DNA from: Empedobacter falsenii | Lineage (GTDB): Bacteria; Bacteroidota; Bacteroidia; Flavobacteriales; Weeksellaceae | Direction of reading: 5' to 3' | Assembly: GCF_019308355.1 (NCBI RefSeq) | Contig: NZ_JAAGKM010000002.1 | Span: 112,455-176,454 of the forward strand | DNA: 64,000 bases | In this document: one piece after another, positions 32,682 through 42,984 of the stretch | Layout of the letters: every line of letters begins with the position of its first letter | Position numbering within the stretch: position 1 is the stretch's first letter | Notes under the pieces: model-generated | Told to the model about the DNA's origin: nothing | Databases searched by the model: none | Seen by the model: the letters and a program-made list of their open reading frames with translations, nothing else | Position numbers and translations under genes: made by a program

Positions 32682-33284
32682 CTAAATCCAAATAAAAAGT
32701 TTCGAAACTTTAACTTGCTCAATATTATTTTGATCAAGAAAATCTTGCGGAAATTTGATTAAATCTGAAATTGGAATAATTTCATCATTCTGAATAAAAT
32801 TATATTTACCATGACCAGTTTGATATTTAGAACTTTTATTAGAAACTTCGTGATTGATTTCAATCATTTCATCTTCTAAATCAATAGTAATTTCTGTTTC
32901 TTTTTCTACAACTAACAAAGCCTTTTTATTCCTGAAAAAATAAATTTCGCGCTTAGATTCCTTTAAGAGATGATTGTAAGTATTGACAACTGGAATGGTA
33001 AAAAAAAAGAATAGTATCAAAAAAATCATTCCAATAATTATGTTAGTTAAAATGAAATCTGTCACAAACAATAATTGATAAGCTATAAATAAAAAAGTAA
33101 GACAAAGAATTGCAAAAAGAATCATATTAAAAACTGAAATATAGCTTAAAAAACCAATTTTGACGCGAATAACTTCATCATTTTCGTGTTTATATTCTTT
33201 TTGAGACTCAATGATAAATAAAATAATTGGTAAAAAGATTATCCACAAAAGTAAGATGATGAAAATCGAATTTTCTGTACTCAT
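32682..33284 (-). CDS. Hypothetical membrane protein
   Basis: A 200-residue protein with three hydrophobic segments (FIILLLWIIFLPIILFII near the N-terminus, then two adjacent ones around 50-100, ILCLTFLFIAYQLLF and IIIGMIFLILFFFFTI), followed by a soluble, probably cytosolic, C-terminal part of about 95 residues (EIYFFRNKKALLVVEKETEI, IPISDLIKFPQDFL). The tail has the look of a PH-like or beta domain. I do not recognise the family. Its start is three bases from the stop of the DedA gene upstream, so they are probably cotranscribed. Confidence 0.7.
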   Translation of the reverse strand: MSTENSIFIILLLWIIFLPIILFIIESQKEYKHENDEVIRVKIGFLSYISVFNMILFAILCLTFLFIAYQLLFVTDFILTNIIIGMIFLILFFFFTIPVVNTYNHLLKESKREIYFFRNKKALLVVEKETEITIDLEDEMIEINHEVSNKSSKYQTGHGKYNFIQNDEIIPISDLIKFPQDFLDQNNIEQVKVSKLFIWI

Positions 33285-33287
33285 TTT

Positions 33288-33926
33288 TTATTTTTTTATT
33301 TTCTCTTTGACGAATTCTACAATAATTGGAACCAAAGAAAACACAATAATTGCCATTACGACAATTTCGAAATTGTTTTTGATAAATGGAATTGTTCCAA
33401 GGAAATAGCCAGCCAATGTAATCCCGAAAACCCAAATTGTTCCTCCGATAAAATTATATTTGATAAATGTGCCATAATGCATTTTAGAAATCCCTGCAAC
33501 GAAAGGTGCAAGCGTTCTTACAATCGGAACAAAACGTGCAATTACAATGGTTTTTGAACCATATTTTGTAAAGAAATCTTCGGTCTTTAGTATCGCAGAA
33601 TCTTTAATAATTCGTTTACCGAAAATTTTAGTTGTAACTAATTTCGTTCCTAAGGTTTTCCCAATCGTATAATTGACTGTGTCGCCTGCAATTGCCGCGA
33701 TCCAAAGTAAACCTAATACAATATAAATATTGAGTTGAGCTGGAAAAGCCGCAGCTAACATCCCTGCTGCAAATAAAAGCGAATCTCCAGGTAAAAAAGG
33801 CATGACAACCAAACCTGTTTCGATAAAGATTAAGAGAAATAAAATCAAGTAAAACCAATGTTGATAATCATTCAAAATGGTTTCTAAATATTTATCGATA
33901 TGTAGAATATAATCTAAAATTTCCAT
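33288..33926 (-). CDS. DedA family membrane protein
   Basis: A 212-residue polytopic protein of the DedA/Tvp38 family, now linked to lipid-carrier (undecaprenyl phosphate) or phospholipid flipping. Motifs are FIETGLVVMPFLPGDSLLF, the GDTVNYTIGKTLG glycine-rich loop and TIVIARFVPIVRTLAPFVAG with the conserved arginines. The upstream gene at 33977 is a close paralog; the pair is separated by a terminator hairpin, so this copy may have its own promoter. Length is typical. Confidence 0.92.
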   Translation of the reverse strand: MEILDYILHIDKYLETILNDYQHWFYLILFLLIFIETGLVVMPFLPGDSLLFAAGMLAAAFPAQLNIYIVLGLLWIAAIAGDTVNYTIGKTLGTKLVTTKIFGKRIIKDSAILKTEDFFTKYGSKTIVIARFVPIVRTLAPFVAGISKMHYGTFIKYNFIGGTIWVFGITLAGYFLGTIPFIKNNFEIVVMAIIVFSLVPIIVEFVKEKIKK

Positions 33927-33944
33927 GATTTAAAGGTATAAAAA

Positions 33945-33966
33945 AACTCGACCGAAGTCGAGTTAA
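33945..33966 (-). terminator. Intrinsic terminator with a UUCG tetraloop
   Basis: On the minus strand AACTCGAC-TTCG-GTCGAGTT is a perfect eight-base stem with the very stable cUUCGg loop, followed by a T run. It separates the two DedA genes. Confidence 0.82.
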
Positions 33967-33976
33967 GTTTTTATAG

Positions 33977-34636
33977 TTATTCTTGTTCAGCTACCTTTTT
34001 TTTGCCGAACTTTTCTTTGATAATTTCCACTAAAATTGGAAGTACAGAAGCGATTGTTATTCCTAAAATTACTTTAGAAAAATTATTTTGAACCCATTCT
34101 ATATTTCCTAAAAAGTATCCAATAAGTGTTAAACCAACAACCCATAACACGGCTCCAATCACATTATATGTAATGAAAATAGAGTATCCCATTCTCCCAA
34201 TTCCTGCAACGAAAGGCGCTAAAGTTCTTACAATTGGTACAAAACGTGCAATTACAATGGTTTTTGAACCGTATTTTTCGTAGAATTCGTGCGTTTTATT
34301 GATATGTTCTTCTTGGATGAAATTTTTACCAAAAATCTTAACTTTAGTTGCTTTGTAACCAACTTTCTTTCCGATGGTATAATTCAATGTATCACCGAGT
34401 ATCGCGGCCACCAAAAGAATTGCAATCATAATCCACACATTCATATCATTTGTTTCTTGTGCAGCTAACATCCCTGCCGCAAACAACAATGAATCTCCAG
34501 GTAAAAAAGGCATCACAACTACACCTGTTTCCACGAAAATGATTAAAAATAAAATTGCATACAACCACAAACCATATTCATTTGCAAACTCTGCTAAATG
34601 TTGGTCGATATGCATAATAAAGTCAAAAAGACTCAT
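33977..34636 (-). CDS. DedA family membrane protein, paralog 2
   Basis: A 219-residue DedA-family protein (starting MSLFDFIMHIDQHLAEF), aligned along its full length with the neighbour at 33288: both share ETGxVVMPFLPGDSLLFAA, GDTLNYTIGK and TIVIARFVPIVRTLAPFVAG. A longer start four codons upstream (34648) exists, but alignment with the paralog favours this one. It has a C-terminal basic tail (EKFGKKKVAEQE). Tandem duplication has given two copies. It follows yraN by 10-22 bases and may be coupled to it. Confidence 0.9.
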   Translation of the reverse strand: MSLFDFIMHIDQHLAEFANEYGLWLYAILFLIIFVETGVVVMPFLPGDSLLFAAGMLAAQETNDMNVWIMIAILLVAAILGDTLNYTIGKKVGYKATKVKIFGKNFIQEEHINKTHEFYEKYGSKTIVIARFVPIVRTLAPFVAGIGRMGYSIFITYNVIGAVLWVVGLTLIGYFLGNIEWVQNNFSKVILGITIASVLPILVEIIKEKFGKKKVAEQE

Positions 34637-34657
34637 AAATACTTCCATAAAAGTTGA

Positions 34658-35023
34658 TTAAATTTCCGAAGCATTAAATGCATTTTTGATATGATTTACG
34701 CTCCAAGATTGTTGTTTTTTTAAAAGTGCTAAAATATCAAATCTTACCTCAGAAATAAAATTATTTTTCTGAATAAAATCATCTGCGGCAAGAATTAACA
34801 ATTTCTTCTTCTTTGTGTTAATAGAACTTTCTGGCTCCGCAACATAATTTGAAGTACGACTCTTAACCTCTATAATAACAATCTCATTTTCAAATTGAGC
34901 AATAATATCGATTTCGGCTTTTCTGTAAAAATAATTTCGAGCCAATATTTTGTATCCATTTTGGATTAAATAATTAACGGCAAAATCTTCTGCTTCTTTT
35001 CCGAAATCGTAACTAATACTCAT
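34658..35023 (-). CDS. YraN family protein (UPF0102, endonuclease-like fold)
   Basis: A 121-residue protein of the YraN/UPF0102 family with a restriction-endonuclease-like core: GKEAEDFAVNYLIQNGYKIL, RNYFYRKAEIDIIAQFENEI and VIIEVKSRTS, in which the acidic and lysine residues resemble the PD-(D/E)xK catalytic pattern (EID and EVK). Relatives are implicated in DNA processing, but the exact role is unknown. It sits nine bases after upp and before dedA on the same strand. Confidence 0.9.
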   Translation of the reverse strand: MSISYDFGKEAEDFAVNYLIQNGYKILARNYFYRKAEIDIIAQFENEIVIIEVKSRTSNYVAEPESSINTKKKKLLILAADDFIQKNNFISEVRFDILALLKKQQSWSVNHIKNAFNASEI

Positions 35024-35032
35024 TCAAAAAAA

Positions 35033-36615
<1,583 letters not shown>

Positions 36616-36690
36616 TTTTGTAAAATTACCTGTCCCAAAGATAGAAACAAAAAATACATGAGTGAACCATTAACTTGAATTTTATCAACA

Positions 36691-36722
36691 AAAAAACCAA
36701 TCTTTAATAGATTGGTTTTTTT
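36691..36722 (-). terminator. Intrinsic terminator
   Basis: AAAAAACCAATCT and AGATTGGTTTTTT form a 13-base perfect stem with loop TTAAT and end the leftward TonB receptor gene. Confidence 0.85.
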
Positions 36723-36744
36723 ATAAATTATATATAACAACTAA

Positions 36745-39201
36745 TTATATTGTAATTTTTATTGTAGCATTCCAAGTTCTTCCATATCCAAAATAGATTT
36801 CGTTGTTTACATTTAATCCTTTATATGTTTCTGCTCCTCTATAATCTTCTTGGTAGTTTGTTCTAGATTCTGAAATATAAATATGATTAAATACATTATT
36901 TACATTAAAACGTAAAGTTAATTTATTTCTATCTGTTAATTTATGCTCCCAAGAAATACCAGCATCCATTAAATTGTATGAAGGCAATTTTAAATTACCA
37001 GATCCTCTTGTTGATGTATCATCAACTACAGAACTAACTCTTGAACTATATAAATCTCCTTGATAGCGATAATTTGCATTAACAGAAATACTCTTTATGA
37101 CTTTATAATTCATACCTAATCCAAATTGTGTTTGTGCAGCATCTCCTACTTTCAATTTATCAAGGTTTTCGCTTGTAGTATCTAAGTAATTTTGATTATC
37201 TCCATATACAAATGTCGTAGATTGTCCTCTATATTTCCAATCTCCTAAAGAAGCGAAACCTGTCAATTCTAATACTCTCATTAGTTTGTATCCCATTTCC
37301 AGTTCTAGTCCTTTATGTCTTTGTTCAACACCTTGGTTTACTAAATTTATAATTGAACCTCTTTCTACGCCGTATTTACTTATATCAGTTGATGTAGCAG
37401 TTCTAGAGTCTGTTGTTACACGATTTTTCCAATTTGTGTAATATCCATTCAAGTTTGCCCAAAGATTTCTAGCTTTGAATTTATATCCAAACTCTATACC
37501 TAATACCTCTTCATTTTTAGTATTATTATTTGCTTCATTACTATTTCTTAAAAATAAAGCTCTACTAAATGGCTGGCGAGAATAGAATCCAGAGTTGGCA
37601 AAAATCATGTGATTTTCTGCTATAGTAAAACTAACACCTCCTTTTAGGTTATATCCCCAGTTTGATAATTTTTCAGATTTTTCGTTTTCTTCAGTATATT
37701 TAAAATAATCCCAACGTTGATTAGTTTGATTAGATACCGATCCTTGAAAAAATGTACTAAATGCATCTGTTGAATACTCTAACTGAGTAAATAAACCTCC
37801 ATAATTCACTCTTTCTCTATCATCATAACTCGTTTTTTCTGTGTCATTCTTAGCGTAATTATTCAATTTCCATGGATTCTTTGTAGAAAACGTTTTGGAA
37901 ACATTATAACCATTTGGATATCTAACATTTGTCCCCGATCTTACAGTGTAGTAATCACCTCCCATTAAATTCGCTAATTGTTGAAAATGATCTCCTTCGT
38001 ATGCTCTAAGATCAAAACCTACATTCAAATTTAATTTGTCTGTGAATTTATGCTTTAGATTAGAAAGCATTCCATACCATTGATGATTGTTTACGTTAGA
38101 TCTTATGGCATAACTAGAAGCTCCACCTGCTTGACTTTGTCTATCAAACTGATTTTGGATTAATTTTAATCCTGTATCAGAGTCAGTTGTCGCTCTACCC
38201 AAAGGTCCTGTTCCTCCTCCACGACCCCAAGAACCATAAAGAACTGTAGATAAACTAGTTTTATCATTTATATCAAAATCCCAGTTTATATTCATTACGG
38301 GTTTATGGTAGAAATTTCTTCTTTCATTAAACAGTTCACCATGTAAATAACCTTGATTTCCATTGAACTTACGCCCATATTTCAAAAGAGTTGATATTGG
38401 TTGAGCATAATTTTGATCATGCCACTGAGGTGCTCCTGTCAATAAGAAGTTTAATGTATGATTTTTAGATGGTTTATAGCCAAATGAGATAAAATAATTT
38501 TGTCCTTGACCTTTTGTTCCTTTATTATATCCATTTCCTTGCCAATGACTTAATAATAAGGAAACACCAAATTTATTATTGATTAACCCTGTATTGTAGG
38601 CTAATGTCGAAGTGTAATAATAATCATTTGCTATTCCTGCTCTAAAAACACCTCCTTCTTTCTTTTCTGTAGCTTTTGTTATAAAGTTATATGTTCCCCC
38701 TACAGATGAAATGGCTATTTTTGATGATCCTAAACCTCTTTGAATTTGAATTGCAGAAGCTATATCAGACATACCCGACCAGTTTGACCAATATACTCTA
38801 CCACTTTCCATATCATTGATTGGTTGCCCATTCAATAAAAATGCCGTGTTAGATTGATCAAAACCACGTGTAACAACTCTAGAATCACCAAACCCTCCTG
38901 ATTGTCCTGCTACATATACAGATGGTGTATTAACAAAGGCTTTGGTAATATCATCACCTCCTCCAGTGCTTCGCTCTATCTGTTCTTTAGTAATTGTAGT
39001 TGATGCAACTGGTGTTTTTCTGTCTTCAGCTAGATCAATTACTCCTTTACCTATAATTAATGTCTCTACTAAAGACACATTTTCGTCCTCTTGTTGAACA
39101 ACTTTTGTAGAATCTGTTGGTTCAACAACTTGAGCGAAAGATAATGTTGCCGTTAAGGCAAAAGCTCCTACTAATAAAAGCTTCATTGAGTTTAACCTCA
39201 T
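36745..39201 (-). CDS. TonB-dependent receptor
   Basis: An 818-residue outer-membrane receptor. The signal peptide ends in LSFAQ (about residue 24); the N-terminal region is short, with SLVETLIIGKGV, then the plug (RKTPVASTTITKEQIER, GDDITKAFVNTPSVYVAG, DQSNTAFLLNGQPINDME, IQRGLGSSKIAISSVGGTYN), and a barrel to the C-terminal TWNATIKITI. The plug resembles receptors without a SusD partner. The ligand is not predictable; the TTTACAcTGTAAA element 21 bases upstream of the ATG may bind its regulator. Confidence 0.9.
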   Translation of the reverse strand: MRLNSMKLLLVGAFALTATLSFAQVVEPTDSTKVVQQEDENVSLVETLIIGKGVIDLAEDRKTPVASTTITKEQIERSTGGGDDITKAFVNTPSVYVAGQSGGFGDSRVVTRGFDQSNTAFLLNGQPINDMESGRVYWSNWSGMSDIASAIQIQRGLGSSKIAISSVGGTYNFITKATEKKEGGVFRAGIANDYYYTSTLAYNTGLINNKFGVSLLLSHWQGNGYNKGTKGQGQNYFISFGYKPSKNHTLNFLLTGAPQWHDQNYAQPISTLLKYGRKFNGNQGYLHGELFNERRNFYHKPVMNINWDFDINDKTSLSTVLYGSWGRGGGTGPLGRATTDSDTGLKLIQNQFDRQSQAGGASSYAIRSNVNNHQWYGMLSNLKHKFTDKLNLNVGFDLRAYEGDHFQQLANLMGGDYYTVRSGTNVRYPNGYNVSKTFSTKNPWKLNNYAKNDTEKTSYDDRERVNYGGLFTQLEYSTDAFSTFFQGSVSNQTNQRWDYFKYTEENEKSEKLSNWGYNLKGGVSFTIAENHMIFANSGFYSRQPFSRALFLRNSNEANNNTKNEEVLGIEFGYKFKARNLWANLNGYYTNWKNRVTTDSRTATSTDISKYGVERGSIINLVNQGVEQRHKGLELEMGYKLMRVLELTGFASLGDWKYRGQSTTFVYGDNQNYLDTTSENLDKLKVGDAAQTQFGLGMNYKVIKSISVNANYRYQGDLYSSRVSSVVDDTSTRGSGNLKLPSYNLMDAGISWEHKLTDRNKLTLRFNVNNVFNHIYISESRTNYQEDYRGAETYKGLNVNNEIYFGYGRTWNATIKITI

Positions 39202-39221
39202 CTTATGAAATAGTTTAAAAG

Positions 39222-39234
39222 TTTACACTGTAAA
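39222..39234. promoter_or_regulatory. Palindrome TTTACAcTGTAAA, candidate operator
   Basis: A perfect six-base inverted repeat around one C lies 21 bases before the ATG of the TonB receptor, a common place for an operator. A third TGTAAA follows at once (AATGTAAATAC). Confidence 0.45.
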
Positions 39235-39590
39235 TGTAAATACTTTAAATGAGATTATTGTTAAATTATGGTAAAATTTTATAAAATCAATTAACATCTT
39301 AAATATTAATTATTATTTTTTATTCAAAATAGTCGATATTTTATCAATATTTTAAATTATATGAAGTAATTCTATTAAATTTTAAAGATTATTTAACATT
39401 TAATTAAAAATTAACATAATGTAAATGTTAATTTTTAACATTAATTATAGGAATACAATGATTTTTTTTTAGAAAAAAGATGAAAACTCAAGAAAAAATT
39501 AATTATTTAGAATCAGTATTAATAAAATTAAATTCAATAACTTTTTTATTTATAAGCTAATACTAATAAATTTTCAAAACAAATTATTTA

Positions 39591-39630
39591 AATACAATAC
39601 AACTAACGTTAAAACTTGTTGTATTGTATT
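39591..39630 (-). terminator. Hairpin after nadC
   Basis: AATACAATACAAC and GTTGTATTGTATT form a 13-base perfect stem with a 14-base loop. It lies 36 bases after the nadC stop and likely ends the NAD operon; a strong T run is lacking. Confidence 0.6.
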
Positions 39631-39665
39631 CTTAATCATAAAAAAGAATTGAAATGTTAAAGAAA

Positions 39666-40529
39666 TCAAGCCTTAACAGCTTTCAAACTTAAGTCAAAGT
39701 TAGGAGCAGAATGAATAATCGCACCAGAAGAAATAAAATCAACACCAGTTTCGGCAATTGCACGAACAGATTCTTTTGTAATTCCACCCGAAGCTTCAGT
39801 TTTTACTTGTCCATTTATATATTGAACAGCTTCTTTCATCGTTTCGAGATCAAAATTATCCAACATAATAAAATCAACATTTGCCTCCAAAGCTTCTTTT
39901 ACCTCATCCATATTGCGCGTTTCCACCTCTATTTTTAGATGTAAATGATGTTTTTCCAAATAATCTTTGGTTTGCGCAACTGCTTTAGTAATATTTCCAC
40001 AAAAATCGACATGATTATCTTTTAACATCACCATATCGTATAATCCAAAACGATGATTTTCTGCGCCCCCAATTTTAACAGCCCATTTTTCTAACATACG
40101 AAAATTAGGTGTTGTTTTGCGTGTATCCAAAATTTTGGCATTTGTTCCGCTTACCAATTCCATCATTTCATGTGCATAAGTCGCAATACCAGACATTCGT
40201 TGCATACAATTCAACGCTAATCGCTCGCAAGTTAAAATTGATTGCGAAGAACCTTTCACTTTGAACGCAATATCACCAAATTGAACTTTATCGCCATCAT
40301 TTATATATTGTTCTATTTTTAAAGATGGATCAAACGTATCGAAAATAATTTTCGCTAACTCAATTCCAGCAATTATTCCGTTATCTTTCACTTTCAGTTC
40401 AGCTTCTTGAATTGCATCATACGGAACCGACGCTAAAGTTGAATGATCGCCATCGCCAACGTCTTCTAAAAAAGCTTGACGAATAAAAAGTTGTAATTTT
40501 TCTTGTGTGATATATGGAGGAAAATTCAT
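39666..40529 (-). CDS. nadC: Nicotinate-nucleotide diphosphorylase (quinolinate phosphoribosyltransferase)
   Basis: NadC converts quinolinate and PRPP to nicotinate mononucleotide. The 287-residue protein has FLEDVGDGDHST, LNCMQRMSGIATYA, ILDTRKTTPNFRMLEKWAVKIGGAENHRFGLYD and MLKDNHVDFCG, all family-defining, plus VETRNMDEVKEALEANVDFIMLDNF and EASGGITKES at the C-terminus. It is the last gene of the nadA-nadB-X-nadC operon, its start overlapping the stop of the unknown gene upstream by one base. Confidence 0.96.
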   Translation of the reverse strand: MNFPPYITQEKLQLFIRQAFLEDVGDGDHSTLASVPYDAIQEAELKVKDNGIIAGIELAKIIFDTFDPSLKIEQYINDGDKVQFGDIAFKVKGSSQSILTCERLALNCMQRMSGIATYAHEMMELVSGTNAKILDTRKTTPNFRMLEKWAVKIGGAENHRFGLYDMVMLKDNHVDFCGNITKAVAQTKDYLEKHHLHLKIEVETRNMDEVKEALEANVDFIMLDNFDLETMKEAVQYINGQVKTEASGGITKESVRAIAETGVDFISSGAIIHSAPNFDLSLKAVKA

Positions 40530-41419
40530 TATCTATATGTTAAGGATGCAAATTTTGATTGATTAAATTCTTTCTTGGTTTTGTATTCATAATATTCAGC
40601 CCAAGTACCGTTTTCTTCACGCACAACTGTAATCAACACTTGTACTGAAGGATCATTTTCGAAGAAATTTTTGATTTGAAGTTTATATTCTTTGTCATCA
40701 ATTTTACCTTTTGTAATGTCAATTGCTCCAGATTTAAAAGCCACATCAAAAGCAGTTGCATAAGGATCAATAGAAGCCATTTCGAAAAGATTAGAAAACT
40801 TTCCTAAATAATATTCTCGACTTCCATTATTACCAAAAGTTGTTAAATTAAATTCTTTATCAATTCTTACTTCAATCGTTTCTTCATCAGTTTTTAAAGT
40901 AAACAATACACGATTTTCTGAAGGGAAAGTTTCAAAATCATTATTTTTTTCTGCCGATTCGTAACGTAAAGGCATTGTATATTTCATCGCAACCGCTTTT
41001 CCATCGACTCCTTTTGCAGGCGTCATTTTCAGATTAGCTCGCTCCATTTTATTGTTCAACAAAACTAAACTCGACAATGCTACACTATTAAAAATTGGAT
41101 TTGAACCATCAGTCGAGACATCATCAAAATTACCATCTTCATTGATTTTAAAACCTAATTTAGATTGAGCAGTTTCGATATGAAGATAATCAGCAATATT
41201 AGAAAAGAATGAAATTTGAGTTTGAATATCTTGATTCAAATTTTTGTTCATACAAGCCTGTAGTTCGCTATTCTCTTTGAGATTTTCGCAACCAAAATAA
41301 ACAACAGCTTTCTTAGCTTCTTTACCAAAAGTCAAACTTACGTTTTGTTTTTCTTTCGAATTTTGAGCAAAAGAAAAACTTATTGCAAAACATGCAACGA
41401 ACAGAAATAATTTCTTCAT
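40529..41419 (-). CDS. Exported protein with TonB C-terminal-like segment, in the NAD operon
   Basis: A 296-residue exported protein (signal MKKLFLFVACFAISFSFAQ). Residues about 85-150 resemble a TonB C-terminal domain: KLGFKINEDGNFDDVSTDGSN, then SSLVLLNNKMERANLKMTPA, GVDGKAVAMKYTMPLRY. An early pair of cysteines (CENLKENSELQACM) could form a disulfide, as in the 'energy transducer TonB' variants of Bacteroidetes. The C-terminal half is unknown. Its start overlaps the nadB stop and its stop overlaps the nadC start, both by one base, so it is tightly coupled to NAD synthesis genes for reasons I cannot explain. Confidence 0.72.
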   Translation of the reverse strand: MKKLFLFVACFAISFSFAQNSKEKQNVSLTFGKEAKKAVVYFGCENLKENSELQACMNKNLNQDIQTQISFFSNIADYLHIETAQSKLGFKINEDGNFDDVSTDGSNPIFNSVALSSLVLLNNKMERANLKMTPAKGVDGKAVAMKYTMPLRYESAEKNNDFETFPSENRVLFTLKTDEETIEVRIDKEFNLTTFGNNGSREYYLGKFSNLFEMASIDPYATAFDVAFKSGAIDITKGKIDDKEYKLQIKNFFENDPSVQVLITVVREENGTWAEYYEYKTKKEFNQSKFASLTYR

Positions 41420-42984
41420 TAATTAAAATCTTTGTTATAAAAAGTTCCTCGATTTTCTTTTTGATTGATACTTTGCTCAATGATTAAATGTGCGACATCA
41501 ACCAAATTTCGAAGTTCTAAAATTTTAGGCGAAACAATCGTAAAATAATAAATTTCTTTGACCATTTTCTCGATTTCATTGATACGATTTTGTGCAATTT
41601 GCAAACGATTATCACTTCGTACAATTCCAACCAATTCGCTCATCATCGCTTGTAATTGTTTGCGTAAATAAGAAATCAATACTAATTCTTCTTGCACTTT
41701 CATTCCTTCTTCGTTCCATTCTGGAAACTCAAAATTATAAATCGAAAATTGATTATCATTTAATAAGTCGACCGTTTTCAACGCTGCACGATGACCAAAA
41801 ACCATCGCTTCCAACAACGAATTCGAAGCTAAACGATTTGCACCATGTAAACCTGTATTAGAACATTCGCCAACCGCAAACAAATTCTCGATAGATGTTT
41901 TTCCTTCTAAATCTACATCAATTCCACCGCACAAATAATGCGAAGCAGGAACAACCGGAACCAATTCGGTAAACATATCGTAGCCTTCGGATTTACATTT
42001 TTTGTAAATATTGGGGAAATGCTCCAAGAATTTTTCTTTCTCTAAATGTCGACAATCGATGTAAACATAATCATCTCCGCGCAATTTCATTTCGTTATCA
42101 ATCGCTCGCGCCACAATATCACGCGAAGCCAATTCCTCACGTTCATCATATTTGTGCATAAACAATTCGCCATCTTTCGTACGCAATTTCGCACCAAAAC
42201 CACGAACAGCCTCTGAAATTAAGAACAATTGTCCATCAAATTCGCTGTAAAAAGCTGTTGGATGAAACTGAATAAATTGCATTCCCGAAACGGTTGCTTT
42301 CGCACGTCGAGCCAAACCAATTCCGTCGCCAGTTGCAATAATAGGATTCGTCGTATTTTTATAAACATGACCAACTCCGCCCGTTGCTAACAAGGTTACT
42401 TTGGCTAAATGTTGCTCAACTTTATCGGTATTCAAATCTAAAATATACGCACCAAAACATGTCGTTTTCTGAGTTATATCACGATTCAAATGATGTTCTG
42501 TAATCAAATCTACTACAAAATGATGCGTAAAAACCTGAATATTTGGATATTCTTTTATTGCTTCTAACATCGCGCGCTCAATTTCCCAACCTGTCACATC
42601 TTTGTGATGAACAATTCGGTTTTCGGTATGTCCACCTTCACGACCAAGGTCATAAATTCCTTCGTTATTTTTATCGAAACGAACACCCCAATCTATAATT
42701 TCATTAATACGTTCTGGCGCTTCTTTTACGACAATCTCAACCGCTTTCAGCTTACACAAACCATCTCCTGCACGAAGCGTATCCTCGATATGTTTTTCGA
42801 AACTATCTTTTTCGAAATCACTTACAACAGCTACACCACCTTGCGCATATTTGGTATTGGTTTCGTCTTTGTTTGCTTTGGTTACAATTGTAATTTTTGC
42901 ATCAGGATTTCGAATCGCGATTTTCAGCGCATACGAAAGTCCAGCAATTCCAGAACCAATGACTAATACATCTTGAATAGCCAT
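41419..42984 (-). CDS. nadB: L-aspartate oxidase
   Basis: NadB oxidises aspartate to iminoaspartate, the first step of de novo NAD synthesis, with FAD. The 521-residue flavoprotein has the dinucleotide-binding VIGSGIAGLSYALKIA, KYAQGGVAVV, GREGGHTENRIVHHKDVTG, TGDGIGLARRAKA, FIQFHPTAFY and HGANRLASNSLLEAMVFG. Length is normal. Its start and stop overlap those of nadA and the unknown gene by one base each. Confidence 0.96.
   Translation of the reverse strand: MAIQDVLVIGSGIAGLSYALKIAIRNPDAKITIVTKANKDETNTKYAQGGVAVVSDFEKDSFEKHIEDTLRAGDGLCKLKAVEIVVKEAPERINEIIDWGVRFDKNNEGIYDLGREGGHTENRIVHHKDVTGWEIERAMLEAIKEYPNIQVFTHHFVVDLITEHHLNRDITQKTTCFGAYILDLNTDKVEQHLAKVTLLATGGVGHVYKNTTNPIIATGDGIGLARRAKATVSGMQFIQFHPTAFYSEFDGQLFLISEAVRGFGAKLRTKDGELFMHKYDEREELASRDIVARAIDNEMKLRGDDYVYIDCRHLEKEKFLEHFPNIYKKCKSEGYDMFTELVPVVPASHYLCGGIDVDLEGKTSIENLFAVGECSNTGLHGANRLASNSLLEAMVFGHRAALKTVDLLNDNQFSIYNFEFPEWNEEGMKVQEELVLISYLRKQLQAMMSELVGIVRSDNRLQIAQNRINEIEKMVKEIYYFTIVSPKILELRNLVDVAHLIIEQSINQKENRGTFYNKDFN

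Larger units (their letters stand above)
39202..39665. other. 464-base AT-rich intergenic region
   Basis: This is the longest gene-free stretch, upstream of the TonB receptor and downstream of nadC. It is mostly A and T with many TTAA/TTAACAT runs. The only features I can defend are the TTTACAcTGTAAA palindrome and the nadC hairpin. No reading frame of note or RNA gene is seen. Confidence 0.6.
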
